Of a DNA stretch of 57,589 nt, positions 1 through 8,515 are shown piece after piece. Origin of the DNA: Fibrobacter sp. (GTDB taxonomy: Bacteria; Fibrobacterota; Fibrobacteria; Fibrobacterales; Fibrobacteraceae). Below the pieces are notes generated by a model. That model searched no databases and was not told the DNA's origin. It worked only from the letters and a program-made list of their open reading frames with translations. Where the stretch lies: assembly GCA_024398835.1 (NCBI GenBank), contig JAKSIK010000016.1, positions 1 to 57,589 on the forward strand, read 5' to 3'. A program made the position numbers and the translations under genes. Each line of letters starts with the position of its first letter. The stretch's first letter is position 1.

Positions 1-49
1 AGGCACTAGAACCTGAATCTAGCGTGTCTACCAGTTCCACCACATCCGC
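1..49 (-). tRNA. tRNA-Leu (anticodon CAG), 3' part cut by window edge
   Basis: Read on the minus strand from position 49, the sequence gives a leucine-type acceptor 5' strand (GCGGATG), a D-arm with GGTAGAC, and an anticodon stem-loop CTAGA-TTCAGGT-TCTAG holding the anticodon CAG. The variable arm, T-arm and 3' acceptor strand lie beyond base 1. The long class II D-loop pattern matches bacterial tRNA-Leu. Confidence 0.92.
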
Positions 50-85
50 GTGGTGCACCAAATTTTGAAAAAAAACGGGCTTTTG

Positions 86-841
86 TCAAGGGTGGAGCAC
101 CCAATCCAGCCGATTTTCCTTCCAGTAGCTCCAGTCGTGTTCCCCTTGCGGGTCGTATTTCAATTCGCAGTCTACCTGGACCGCTTTGCAGAAGGATTCC
201 ACCCAGGGGACGGTTTCTGCGGGAGAATAGAGTCTGTCGGCACCACCCTGGAGAAAACGGTATTTGCCGGTGTGCAGTTTAGGTTCTTTTGCGATTGCTG
301 CTGCAGGCCCCAGGAGGGAGCCGTTTGCGCTGATGAAGAGCCTGCTTTTGATGGAGCGCTTCCCGTACAGGGAGTAGGCGAAGATGCCCATTCCGCCATC
401 GGAAACGCCCACTAGGGAGACTTCCTTGATGGTGGCGCCGACTCGCTTTTCCAGAGAATCTAAAGCGGCATCTGCAATGGGAGCGGTAGTAGCGGTCCAC
501 CAGTGGTTTGCTTTGCAGGCGGAGGTGCTGATGACGATTGCTTCGGGATAGAGTTCCGCGAAGTCGGCGCCTGCGATGAGGCCTTTGGCGCAGTTGCCGC
601 TGGTCATGCCACCGTGAAACCAGAGGTAAACGGATGGCGCGGGCTTTGAGTGCGTTGCGGGCTTTGAAATCGTCGCAGGCTTGGATACTGCCGCGGGCAG
701 CCACATCCCTACTGGGCTATTAAAGCCATCGATGGCGATGCTGAGGGAATCCTTTTCGCTAGCTGCGCAGGTAGTTCCGGCGAATAAAGCTATGGCCGCT
801 AATGCTAGGGCGATGGAATTATGCCTGAGTGTGAGCTTCAT
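86..841 (-). CDS. Secreted alpha/beta-hydrolase (serine esterase-like)
   Basis: This encodes a 251-residue protein when started at ATG 841, which places a clean signal peptide (MKLTLRHNS, then an Ala/Leu-rich core ending near TCAAS) at the N-terminus. A longer start up to 925 is open but would put 28 non-signal residues first. Catalytic-looking elements are an HGG oxyanion motif at residues 76-78, a nucleophile elbow GVSDGG with Ser147, and candidate acid D202 and base H235. A short linker (residues 53-69) carries repeats of SKPAT. The fold is that of the carboxylesterase/depolymerase-like hydrolases; the substrate cannot be told. The start overlaps the upstream membrane-protein gene by 23 bases, so the two are probably co-transcribed. 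Confidence 0.75.
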   Translation of the reverse strand: MKLTLRHNSIALALAAIALFAGTTCAASEKDSLSIAIDGFNSPVGMWLPAAVSKPATISKPATHSKPAPSVYLWFHGGMTSGNCAKGLIAGADFAELYPEAIVISTSACKANHWWTATTAPIADAALDSLEKRVGATIKEVSLVGVSDGGMGIFAYSLYGKRSIKSRLFISANGSLLGPAAAIAKEPKLHTGKYRFLQGGADRLYSPAETVPWVESFCKAVQVDCELKYDPQGEHDWSYWKENRLDWVLHP

Positions 842-1418
842 CGGCGGATGCATTTTCTGCGGGTGCAGTAGTGGCGGCGGATTGCGCGGCCAGCTGCTTT
901 CGCGCGCGGCGTGAGGAACGGACACCGAGAATCATGAAGATTAACCATGCGAGGAAGCTGGAGGTAATAATTCCGAGGCCGATGATGCTGTTGTATACAT
1001 GATATTCCGCTAGAGTGTCCCAGTCCAGTTCGCCAAAAGTGGAGGCCATGGACTTGACGACGTAGGTATTCTTGTTGATGCGAACAGCACTGATTTCCAG
1101 AGGAACGTCGGCAGCATTGACGGCGGCAAAATTGAACCAGTCCGACATGTCCTCGTTCATTTCTTGGGAGGAGTAGAGGAGGAATGTGGCGTCATCGCCG
1201 TTGATTTTGAAAATGGTTTTATCCATGAAGGGAATGTTACTTCCGCCAAAAATGCTGGGCATGGCGGCATAGCTGATTTTCCCGTAGAACAGATGCTCTT
1301 CCTTGAAAAAACTGCGAAGTACAGGCTGCATGTAGGCAACGCACCAGATAATCACCAAGAGGCAGATCAAGGCCAGGTTGAAGAAGATGGAGCGTTTTGT
1401 GTAGAAGTAAGAGAGCAT
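819..1418 (-). CDS. Membrane protein of unknown function, two TM segments
   Basis: This 199-residue protein is not recognised. A hydrophobic segment at about residues 11-30 and a second at about 143-166 flank an extracytoplasmic domain of about 110 residues. The C-terminal tail is cytoplasmic-like, starts with an Arg/Lys cluster (RSSRRARKQ) and ends Ala-rich. It lies 7 bases downstream of another two-TM protein on the same strand and overlaps the hydrolase gene that follows, so the three look like one transcription unit. Confidence 0.7.
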   Translation of the reverse strand: MLSYFYTKRSIFFNLALICLLVIIWCVAYMQPVLRSFFKEEHLFYGKISYAAMPSIFGGSNIPFMDKTIFKINGDDATFLLYSSQEMNEDMSDWFNFAAVNAADVPLEISAVRINKNTYVVKSMASTFGELDWDTLAEYHVYNSIIGLGIITSSFLAWLIFMILGVRSSRRARKQLAAQSAATTAPAENASADEAHTQA

Positions 1419-1425
1419 ACAAAAA

Positions 1426-2214
1426 TTACTGTTTGGACCGGTAGATGAAGAAGAAGGTGGAAAGGAGCAGCACCAGAGTCAGGAAGTAGAAGACCATGGG
1501 GATCTTTGCTTTCAATGCCATTTCGCGCATCCGCTCCATCTGGAAGAATTGTACCAGCTCCGCAGCGCTGAGGAGAGTGGCGTCGTTGTTGAAGCGAGTC
1601 CAGGCCATGGCCAAATCGTTATTGACATTCAGAAGGGAATCTAAAGTGTGTTTGGTGGAATCCGGCAGTGGGAGGGAATCCGAAAAGGTGCAGGGTCTGC
1701 CAGCGCGGGCGGCTGTCAGCAGGGGCTGGAGCGCCTCATATTGTGCAGAATTGAGATGCAGCAAGTTGTTTGCAAATTCGTTGATGGACTCGTTCCAGCG
1801 TGCTCTGGCTGAGGCATAGCGCCTGGTGCTTGAAACTTTTGCAATGACTTCTCGCTCAAAACGGGCGGTAAGGGATGTTGGTGGTGTTTTGATCTGAAAA
1901 CTGTTCAGCTCGTCCATTTGCCGTGAGAAAGAAACTGCCATTTCTCGGAGTGTCATGGTCTGTGCCTGAATCCGGATGGTGTCGCTACTGTAGCCACTGC
2001 GGATTTGTTCCATGGACCGCATCAAGTTCACTTCCAGCAACTGGTAGTCAGACAGCGTTTGGATGTATTCGGAATACACCACAATCTGAGGTTTTTGGGA
2101 AAGAGAGAAGAGGATGGTGAGCCCGATGGTGATGAGTACAATCAACCACACCCAAGGCGTTTTTAGCCTAGTGTGAAATGTATCCTTAAGTGGTCTATTC
2201 TTCAATTCTTCCAC
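1426..2214 (-). CDS. Membrane protein with large periplasmic helical domain, unknown function
   Basis: The open frame reaches an ATG at 2283, but that would overlap the start of the divergent lipoprotein gene. GTG at 2214 is preferred, giving 262 residues; TTG 2205 is also possible. A TM segment (WVWLIVLITIGLTILFSL) lies near the N-terminus and a second near the C-terminus (FYFLTLVLLLSTFFFIY). Between them is a mostly helical domain of about 190 residues. The layout resembles the sensor part of a signalling protein, but there is no kinase, HAMP or cyclase domain. No family is recognised. It is probably first in the operon with the two genes downstream. Confidence 0.65.
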   Translation of the reverse strand: MEELKNRPLKDTFHTRLKTPWVWLIVLITIGLTILFSLSQKPQIVVYSEYIQTLSDYQLLEVNLMRSMEQIRSGYSSDTIRIQAQTMTLREMAVSFSRQMDELNSFQIKTPPTSLTARFEREVIAKVSSTRRYASARARWNESINEFANNLLHLNSAQYEALQPLLTAARAGRPCTFSDSLPLPDSTKHTLDSLLNVNNDLAMAWTRFNNDATLLSAAELVQFFQMERMREMALKAKIPMVFYFLTLVLLLSTFFFIYRSKQ

Positions 2215-2242
2215 GAAATGAAAATACCTTTTTTCTACTTTG

Positions 2243-3583
2243 ATGATGATGAGATTCCTTGGAAAAGTTCTTCTTTTTTGCATATGTGCGCTGCTGGGAG
2301 CCTGTAGCTACCAGCGTGCTGAAGAACGAGTGTTGGATTATCATGCTAATGGGGTGAAAAAGACGTCAGTTTGGGTATTCCCGGATGGGGAAATCCTAAA
2401 GCGCAATGAGTGGTATAACAACGGCATCAAGGAATTTGAAATCCCTTACAAGAACAATGAACCCCATGGCGATTTCAAGCGCTGGACCGCCTACGGCGAC
2501 GTGGTGCTGACGGGTTCCTACAAAAAGGGAAAGCGCCACGGCGAGTGGACCAGTTATTATGTGGAAAACCTGAATAGTCGCAAAAAGGAAGCGGTGCGAT
2601 ACTATGAGGACGACCATCCTGTTGGAGACTGGATGGGTTGGCACTATAACGGCACCAGATCTTTTGAGGAACATTATAGCGACAAGGGTGAGCGCGTTGG
2701 TCTTTGGAAAAAATGGAATGAGAATGGAACGCTGGTTCAGGAAGATGCTTGCCATTTGGGAACGGAGAAAGGGTATTTCAAACGTTACGGTAATGACTGC
2801 AAAATTCTGGAATATAATGATTGTGTTTTTGGAATCAAGGAAGGAAACTACAAACTTTATTACGAATCCTTTGGCGTTCCGGATACTTCGACCGAAAACT
2901 GCAACAAGGCGAAACTCAGGGAAGAGGGCGTTATCGAACATGACGATGCAATGCTTCCGTCCGTTCTTTATCGGGCCGATGGTTCCGTCATCAAGAAGGT
3001 GGAGTATACGCTTTGCGAGGGCTGTGAAACGCATCAACGTTCTCGGGAACAGTGGTTTGATGAGCAGGGCAACCTGCTGCGTGAATCGGTCTATGAGCAC
3101 TTTAGCCGGAAAGGTTCGGATGGGGTGGCTTATGGGCTTTGTGATGGCGATGCCCGCTTATTTTGTGCGGAAACGTCTTTCGTGGAATCCACCAGTCCTA
3201 ATGGCAGTCTGGATAGCAGTGCTTTGAGCCAAAAGGGTGATTTTGAACAAAGTATCGGCCGGTACAAAGCGTCCATTCGCTACATCAAGTCCGACCACAA
3301 ACTGCTTTATGAGGAATATTGGGATGTGGATAAGAAGGAAAGCCGCAGCTTCTATCCGGATAGCCTAGGCGGAAAAATCGCCAGTGAAGGTTTCTGGAAA
3401 AATGGGAAGCGAGACGGTATCTGGCGGAACTGGTACTCTAGCGGAATTTTGCGCGATAGCCTTTCCTATGTAGGAGGTGAACGCGTGGGGGAACAGTTCA
3501 GCTACGATAGCACGGGAAAACTCACTATCCATAAGACAGAAGCTGGCAAGAACCGCCCCGTGATTATGCATTTGATACAGTGA
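2243..3583 (+). CDS. YwqK/MORN-repeat lipoprotein
   Basis: The lipobox LLGAC puts the lipidated cysteine at residue 21 counted from ATG 2243 (ATGs at 2246 and 2249 are equally good, and no strong ribosome site separates them). The mature protein is a string of short repeats of the type NG..-G.Y..G..-G.W..W..NG, for example at 'YKKGKRHGEWTSYY' and 'FWKNGKRDGIWRNWYSSG', typical of the YwqK/MORN-variant family. In some bacteria this family is annotated as antitoxin-like, but here the export signal argues for a cell-surface or periplasmic role. The start is divergent from the gene at 1426 with almost no intergenic space. Confidence 0.75.
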   Translation: MMMRFLGKVLLFCICALLGACSYQRAEERVLDYHANGVKKTSVWVFPDGEILKRNEWYNNGIKEFEIPYKNNEPHGDFKRWTAYGDVVLTGSYKKGKRHGEWTSYYVENLNSRKKEAVRYYEDDHPVGDWMGWHYNGTRSFEEHYSDKGERVGLWKKWNENGTLVQEDACHLGTEKGYFKRYGNDCKILEYNDCVFGIKEGNYKLYYESFGVPDTSTENCNKAKLREEGVIEHDDAMLPSVLYRADGSVIKKVEYTLCEGCETHQRSREQWFDEQGNLLRESVYEHFSRKGSDGVAYGLCDGDARLFCAETSFVESTSPNGSLDSSALSQKGDFEQSIGRYKASIRYIKSDHKLLYEEYWDVDKKESRSFYPDSLGGKIASEGFWKNGKRDGIWRNWYSSGILRDSLSYVGGERVGEQFSYDSTGKLTIHKTEAGKNRPVIMHLIQ

Positions 3584-3651
3584 TGTAGAAACCAGAGGTC
3601 TGGGTCTAGAACGAATCGTGCCCTCTTCTAGAAAAGTGAAAAAGGGAGAGA

Positions 3652-3720
3652 TAAAAGTTGCTAAGCGAACAATCCGCAGGGAGCATCGCGACCGAGGACC
3701 CGTGAGCGTGCAAGCTTTTA
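3652..3720 (+). promoter_or_regulatory. Stem-loop in the pheS leader
   Basis: TAAAAG-TTGC (3652-3661) pairs with GCAA-G-CTTTTA (3710-3720) with one bulged G, closing a region of 48 bases just upstream of pheS. A second small stem (TCTAGAA 3605-3611 with TTCTAGA 3626-3632) lies before it. No T-box consensus is seen. This could be a structured leader or a 3' end structure of the upstream gene. Confidence 0.35.
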
Positions 3721-3767
3721 TTCTCGACCATTTGTAATCTGCATTATTTTCTAAATTAAACGGCACT

Positions 3768-4790
3768 ATGAGTGAAGCTATCAATAATGTTAAACAGACC
3801 TTTGACGCAGAGCTTGCGCAAACGGATCTTGAAAATCAGGAAGCTGTCAATAACCTTCGCGTGAAGTACCTGGGCAAGAAGGGTATGGTCACGGATTTGA
3901 TGAAGCAGATGGGAACGCTGTCTGCAGAAGAACGCCCGGCTTATGGAAAGCTGGTGAACGAACTGAAGGTGGCTGTATCTGAAGCTATTGATAAGGCTAT
4001 TGAAACAGCAAATCAGGCGGCACTTCAGAAGAAGATTGCTAGCGGCAATGTGGACATTTCCCTCCCGGGTGCGGGCATTCCTGCTGGGAGCACTCACCCG
4101 CTCTATGATGTTCGTGAAGAGATTATCGATTTCTTTGCCCAGATGGGTTTTGATGTGGACATGGGCCGCGATATTGAGACGGACTGGTACAACTTTGAGG
4201 CTTTGAATACTCCTCCGGATCACCCCAGTCGTGATATGCAGGATACCTTCTATGTGGATGACAAGGTAATGCTCCGTACGCATACCAGCGGCACCCAGAT
4301 TCACTACATGGAAACCCACAAACCGCCTTTCCGCATGATTGCTCCGGGCCATGTGTTCCGCGTGGACAACGATGCAACGCACGCTCCCATGTTCCAGCAG
4401 TGCGAAGGCCTGGTGGTGGATGAAAACATCAGTTTTGCGGATCTCAAGGGTGTACTTCAGGTGTTTATGAACAAGTTGTTTGGTGAAGGCGTGAAGACGC
4501 GCTTCCGCCCCAGCTTCTTCCCCTTCACGGAACCGTCTGCCGAGATGGACGTGAGCTGCGTGTTCTGCGGTGGCAAGGGTTGCCGTCGCTGTAAGGGCAC
4601 GGGCTGGATGGAAATTGGTGGTTGTGGTTCTGTGGACCCGAATGTGTTTAAGAACTGCGGCATTGATCCGGAAAAGTACACGGGATTCGCCTTTGGCTTT
4701 GGTCTCGACCGCATCGCGATGCTTCGCCATGAGATTCCGGAAATCGGCCTCCTTACAGGTAACGATCAACGCTTCTTAAGCCAGTTCTAA
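3768..4790 (+). CDS. pheS: Phenylalanyl-tRNA synthetase alpha subunit
   Basis: This is the 340-residue catalytic alpha chain of the (alpha-beta)2 enzyme that charges tRNA-Phe in the cytoplasm. It shows the N-terminal coiled-coil arm, class II motif 2 (HTSGTQIHYM followed by FRMIAPGHVFR) and motif 3 (GFAFGFGLDRIAML) near the C-terminus. Residues 264-275 contain a four-cysteine knuckle (C264, C267, C272, C275; CVFCGGKGCRRC) followed by GTGW, a variant found in a subset of bacterial PheS proteins. Length is normal. pheT is not adjacent; a terminator follows directly. Confidence 0.97.
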   Translation: MSEAINNVKQTFDAELAQTDLENQEAVNNLRVKYLGKKGMVTDLMKQMGTLSAEERPAYGKLVNELKVAVSEAIDKAIETANQAALQKKIASGNVDISLPGAGIPAGSTHPLYDVREEIIDFFAQMGFDVDMGRDIETDWYNFEALNTPPDHPSRDMQDTFYVDDKVMLRTHTSGTQIHYMETHKPPFRMIAPGHVFRVDNDATHAPMFQQCEGLVVDENISFADLKGVLQVFMNKLFGEGVKTRFRPSFFPFTEPSAEMDVSCVFCGGKGCRRCKGTGWMEIGGCGSVDPNVFKNCGIDPEKYTGFAFGFGLDRIAMLRHEIPEIGLLTGNDQRFLSQF

Positions 4791-4810
4791 AAAAGTCGAA
4801 AGCATTTCAA

Positions 4811-4842
4811 AAAATCCCGAGAGTTTAACTCCCGGGATTTTT
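4811..4842 (+). terminator. Intrinsic terminator after pheS
   Basis: An AAATCCCGAGAG / CTCCCGGGATTT stem with loop TTTAA is followed by a short T run. The A run on the 5' side means it could also serve transcription arriving from the minus-strand operon. Confidence 0.75.
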
Positions 4843-4896
4843 GCGTGAAGAAAATTAAATCAGTTATTGTATGAGAATGCAGTTATACTCTGAAAT

Positions 4897-4930
4897 AATT
4901 CTGCATTCTTAATTTTGCATTCTGCATTAT
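4897..4930. repeat. AATTC/TGCATTC-type short repeat
   Basis: A low-complexity run built of ATTCTGC, ATTC and AATT units sits just after the manC stop codon. Related runs occur at 25882-25915, 26594-26626 and 27694-27733, and in pieces inside coaBC. Confidence 0.6.
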
Positions 4931-4932
4931 CG

Positions 4933-6312
4933 CTAGCTTCTCTTGTAGTCGTCCTGCATGCGGATGATGTCGTCTTCGCCAGTGTATTCGCCGACCTGGA
5001 CTTCCACAATCACCAGAGGGAGCTTGCCTTCATTCTGCAAGCGATGGACTGTACCCGCGGGAATGTAGGTGGATTCGTTCGGGCGCACGTAGAAGATGCG
5101 GTCGCCAACGGTGCATGTGGCGGTTCCGTTCACAACGACCCAGTGTTCGGAGCGATGAAGATGCTTTTGCAGAGAGAGACGTTCACCAGGGCGAACCACA
5201 ATCCGCTTCATCTTGTAGTTGTCCGTAGATTCCAAAACAGAGTACGTTCCCCAAGGGCGGTTCACTGTTTGCGGAACGGTGGGGAGGTCGGAACCACGAG
5301 CCTTGAGCTCGTCCACAATCTTCTTCACCTTCTGACTGCTCTGAAGTGGTGCCACAAGGAGTGCATCGGGCGTATCCACGATAAGCATCTGGTCTAAATC
5401 AATAGTGCAAATCTGACGCTGGTTACCGAGAACCAAGGAATTCTTGGTGCCAAGGCCGAGATGTTTTCCGTTCTTGTTGTTTCCGTCTACATCGTGTTCG
5501 TATTCACCATAGAGGGAATCGAATGCCCCCAAATCGCTCCAACCGATATCGCTGGGCACAACCTTCACCTTACTTGATTTCTCCATCACGGCATAGTCGA
5601 TGGAATTGGAGGGAATGTCCATCATGTCGTCATAAGCGATGCGAATGAGAGAATTCTGCTCTTCCTTTTTTGCTCCAGCATAGGCGCGTTTTGCGGCGGC
5701 CAGAATATCAGGGGAGAACTTTCCTAGTTCGTTCAGGAAGGTGGAAACTTTGAAGCAGAAGATACCGCTGTTCCAGAAGAAACGTCCGGATTCCACATAT
5801 TTTTTTGCAGTTTCTAGGTCGGGTTTTTCCACAAAGCGCTTGACGTTTTCGCCGTCGGCTTCAATGTAGCCATAGCCAGTTTCGGGGCCTGTAGGAGTGA
5901 TGCCGAATGTGACGAGGGCACCTGCTTTTGCAAATTCTTCAGCCTTTTTTAGACAGCCTTCGTAGGCGTTTGCTTTGCGAATGACATGATCAGAAGGAGA
6001 AACCAACACAATGTCGTCGTTGTTCAAACTAAGGCATGCGAGAGCAATAGCGGGGGCCGTGTTGCGGCCAACAGGCTCCAATAGGAAGCGCGAGTTGTGG
6101 GCGCCAACCTCTTCCAGTTGATCTTTGGCAAGGAAGTATTGTTCGGCATTGCTGACAATATATTGCGCATCGCAAATGCGGGCGTTTGTCCGCACAGTGC
6201 GTTGAAAGAGAGATGAACCCTCAAATAAGCGAGCGAACTGTTTGGGCATTAAGGAGCGACTAATGGGCCAAAGCCTTGTTCCACTGCCGCCACAGAGAAT
6301 CAAGTTAATCAT
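4933..6312 (-). CDS. manC: Mannose-1-phosphate guanylyltransferase / mannose-6-phosphate isomerase
   Basis: This makes GDP-mannose from mannose-1-phosphate and GTP, and with the C-terminal cupin domain probably also interconverts fructose-6-P and mannose-6-P. The N-terminus has the nucleotidyltransferase signature CGGSGTRLWPISR and MPKQF at about residues 8-26. VEKP follows at about 160. A type II phosphomannose isomerase cupin starts near residue 345 (RPWGTYSVL, then the H...H..EHW metal-site pattern). At 459 residues it is close to the usual size. It is the last gene of the polysaccharide operon, 5 bases after the export lipoprotein gene. Confidence 0.95.
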   Translation of the reverse strand: MINLILCGGSGTRLWPISRSLMPKQFARLFEGSSLFQRTVRTNARICDAQYIVSNAEQYFLAKDQLEEVGAHNSRFLLEPVGRNTAPAIALACLSLNNDDIVLVSPSDHVIRKANAYEGCLKKAEEFAKAGALVTFGITPTGPETGYGYIEADGENVKRFVEKPDLETAKKYVESGRFFWNSGIFCFKVSTFLNELGKFSPDILAAAKRAYAGAKKEEQNSLIRIAYDDMMDIPSNSIDYAVMEKSSKVKVVPSDIGWSDLGAFDSLYGEYEHDVDGNNKNGKHLGLGTKNSLVLGNQRQICTIDLDQMLIVDTPDALLVAPLQSSQKVKKIVDELKARGSDLPTVPQTVNRPWGTYSVLESTDNYKMKRIVVRPGERLSLQKHLHRSEHWVVVNGTATCTVGDRIFYVRPNESTYIPAGTVHRLQNEGKLPLVIVEVQVGEYTGEDDIIRMQDDYKRS

Positions 6313-6317
6313 AAGGC

Positions 6318-7463
6318 CTATTTACCCCATTTCCCATTGCTAATAAGCTGAATATTACGCGCGGTCTGTACGCCGTAGTAGACAGTTTGAACAGAAGGCA
6401 GAATCAAGCTGATGAGACGGTTCCATGTAGCGAGACCAGATGCATCAACATAAACGATGTCATGTGCATTTAGCATGAATCGATCGCCCATTGCAAGAGC
6501 CATGGCGTTTTTCGCATTCAAGTGATAAACATCTATTTGCTCTTCAGAGGTGTTGCGAATAACATAGATGGAGCGAGCAGAAGCGTTGACCGCTTGCAAT
6601 CCACCAGCAGATGCCAGGGCTTCCACAAGGCTCATCGCTCCGTTGTGGAGGTCAACAACACTGGGCTTTCCAACTTCACCCATCACATAGGCACGATTGT
6701 CTTTTTGAGTTTCTTCAAGAGAGGGGATGTACAACTGATCATCGGGTTTCAGCAAAATCTTGTCCATGGGAACATTAGTTTTGAAGGCTTTTAAATAATC
6801 GATATTATAGACCTTATCTCCACGACGAAGTTGGATTTTGGAGGGATCTGCGTATTCGTTGAATCCGCCGACTTCTGAAATTGCGGTGGGAATGGTCATG
6901 GGGGCTTCTGCAAAGTAAGCATAGCCAGGTTTGTTTACGGCTCCAGTTACAGTAGCTTTCAAACTCTTGTATTCGGAAACGCGAACATCTACCTGAGGGT
7001 CGTTCAAAATTTTATCAGAGAGACGTTTTGTGATTTCCACACGCAATTCTTGAGCAGTGAGACCTGCGGCCTGCAATTCACCAGCATAGGGGTAGAACAA
7101 CTTTCCTTCCGTGGTGACCTTTTGACCGGCAGGTTGGTATTGTCCCATGGGGGATGTAAGTTCGGGATGCTCCCAAACAACCACTTGCACCATATCTAGT
7201 GGACCGATACGATATTCAAATGGTGGAATAGAGTCTACAATCAGGTCGGCAAGTTCGCCGAATTCTTCGGTAGCACCGGAAGAATCTTTGGAGGAGGTGT
7301 TCCCCGTTCCAAAGTCGCCTTCGTCAATGGAATGGACAAATACTTTTGCTCCATTGTACTCAGAATCGTTGGATGGAGCAGACATTTGCATTTGTGGTGC
7401 AGCAAAACAACCGCATAAAACCAATGCAGCAAGGTTGCCGAAAATGATACCAAGTTTCTTCAT
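6318..7463 (-). CDS. Polysaccharide export outer-membrane lipoprotein (Wza/KpsD family)
   Basis: A 381-residue lipoprotein with lipobox LCGC (Cys19). A Poly_export domain lies at about residues 78-165 (YRIGPLDMVQVVVWEHPEL) and is followed by SLBB-like beta-grasp repeats (TVTGAVNKPGYAYF and AYVMGEVGKPSVVDL). This family forms the outer-membrane channel for capsule or exopolysaccharide. The gene lies between a low-molecular-weight tyrosine phosphatase and manC. No Wzc-type kinase is present in the window. Confidence 0.92.
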   Translation of the reverse strand: MKKLGIIFGNLAALVLCGCFAAPQMQMSAPSNDSEYNGAKVFVHSIDEGDFGTGNTSSKDSSGATEEFGELADLIVDSIPPFEYRIGPLDMVQVVVWEHPELTSPMGQYQPAGQKVTTEGKLFYPYAGELQAAGLTAQELRVEITKRLSDKILNDPQVDVRVSEYKSLKATVTGAVNKPGYAYFAEAPMTIPTAISEVGGFNEYADPSKIQLRRGDKVYNIDYLKAFKTNVPMDKILLKPDDQLYIPSLEETQKDNRAYVMGEVGKPSVVDLHNGAMSLVEALASAGGLQAVNASARSIYVIRNTSEEQIDVYHLNAKNAMALAMGDRFMLNAHDIVYVDASGLATWNRLISLILPSVQTVYYGVQTARNIQLISNGKWGK

Positions 7464-7482
7464 AAAATCATATTAGCGGGGT

Positions 7483-7929
7483 TTATGCCTTTCCCTCGCT
7501 CTCCTTTATCTTTTTGACCCATCCCGGGGTTAATTTAGAGATATAATTCCATGCCAGCACAAAAGCATTTTCAGGACGTCGATAGGGGTCGGGGACGTCC
7601 ACTTGCATATCTTCTCCATAACGGAATACTTTTCCCTCGGTCCAAGGATATTTGCGAACGATTTCCTGCTTTTGTCCGTTCTCCATGACGAGAACTAAAT
7701 CGGCCCATTTGAGAATGTCCATGTTGATTTGACGAGCGTGATGGGCGCTCATGTCCACGCCATGTTCTAGGGCTATCTTCTGAGAAAGCTCATGGGCGGG
7801 GTGGTCCACAAGGGCTCCAAGGCCAGCACTCATTACGTTAAAGTCTGGTCCCAATTCTTTTTTTAGGAGATATTCTCCCGTAGGGCTGCGGCAAACATTA
7901 CCAGTACATACGACAAGGATATTCTTCAT
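7483..7929 (-). CDS. Low-molecular-weight protein tyrosine phosphatase (Wzb-like)
   Basis: This 148-residue cytoplasmic phosphatase has the P-loop CTGNVCRS at the N-terminus (nucleophile Cys8, Arg14) and the general-acid loop DPYRRP (Asp114). Its position directly before the Wza-type export gene, 19 bases away, suggests it dephosphorylates a polysaccharide co-polymerase kinase, as Wzb does for Wzc. The low-molecular-weight PTP family also includes arsenate reductases, but the polysaccharide context favours the phosphatase role. Confidence 0.92.
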   Translation of the reverse strand: MKNILVVCTGNVCRSPTGEYLLKKELGPDFNVMSAGLGALVDHPAHELSQKIALEHGVDMSAHHARQINMDILKWADLVLVMENGQKQEIVRKYPWTEGKVFRYGEDMQVDVPDPYRRPENAFVLAWNYISKLTPGWVKKIKESEGKA

Positions 7930-7949
7930 AAATCTTAATTTAGAAATGA

Positions 7950-8513
7950 TTAGAGCTCAAATGCGAAATTCAAATTCTTCAAAAGTGGGTTTTTCGTGTC
8001 TTTTTCGCTGAGTAGGGGCTTGAATCCATTTTCGACGGGCCATTTGATGCCGATTTCAGGATCGTCCCAGGCGAGTCCACCTTCGTCAGTAGGGTCGTAG
8101 AGACGGGTGCACTTGTAGACAAATGTAGCGCGTTCGCTAAGGACGGCAAACCCGTGGGCAAATCCCTCTGGAATATAAAACTGTTTTTTGTTCTCTTCGC
8201 TGAGAACAACACCTTCCCATTTTCCAAATGTTGGGCTTCCCTTTCGAAGGTCTACGGCCACATCAAAAACTTCGCCTTCAATAACGCGGACCAGTTTCCC
8301 TTGGGGATTCTTTTTCTGGAAGTGAAGGCCGCGGAGTACGCCCTTCTTGCTGCGCGATTCGTTATCTTGGACGAAAGTCATATTGAGACCGGCGGCGGCA
8401 AATTCAGCTTGGTTGTATGTTTCCATGAAATAGCCGCGGTGATCACCAAATACTGTAGGCTCGATAACTACAATGCCTTCAATGGATGTTTTGATGAAAT
8501 TGAACTTTCCCAT
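7950..8513 (-). CDS. rfbC: dTDP-4-dehydrorhamnose 3,5-epimerase
   Basis: A 187-residue cupin-fold epimerase, the third step of the dTDP-L-rhamnose route. Diagnostic stretches are DHRGYFMETYN, QDNESRSKKGVLRGLHFQ (with the active-site His) and IPEGFAHGFAVLS. Length is normal. Its start lies 2 bases after the rfbB stop, so translation is probably coupled. The last enzyme of the pathway, rfbD, is not in the window, so either it is elsewhere or the route branches to another deoxysugar. Confidence 0.96.
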   Translation of the reverse strand: MGKFNFIKTSIEGIVVIEPTVFGDHRGYFMETYNQAEFAAAGLNMTFVQDNESRSKKGVLRGLHFQKKNPQGKLVRVIEGEVFDVAVDLRKGSPTFGKWEGVVLSEENKKQFYIPEGFAHGFAVLSERATFVYKCTRLYDPTDEGGLAWDDPEIGIKWPVENGFKPLLSEKDTKNPLLKNLNFAFEL

Positions 8514-8515
8514 GG

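Noticed and set aside
2243..3583. Antitoxin of a toxin-antitoxin pair (YwqK label)
   Set aside because: It has a lipobox and no adjacent toxin gene; the repeat family is broader than the antitoxin name.
3756..4769. 337-residue minus-strand open frame
   Set aside because: It is a shadow of pheS with no domain signal.
7483..7929. Arsenate reductase
   Set aside because: It shares the low-molecular-weight PTP fold, but the DPYRRP loop and the capsule gene context fit a phosphatase; no ars genes are nearby.
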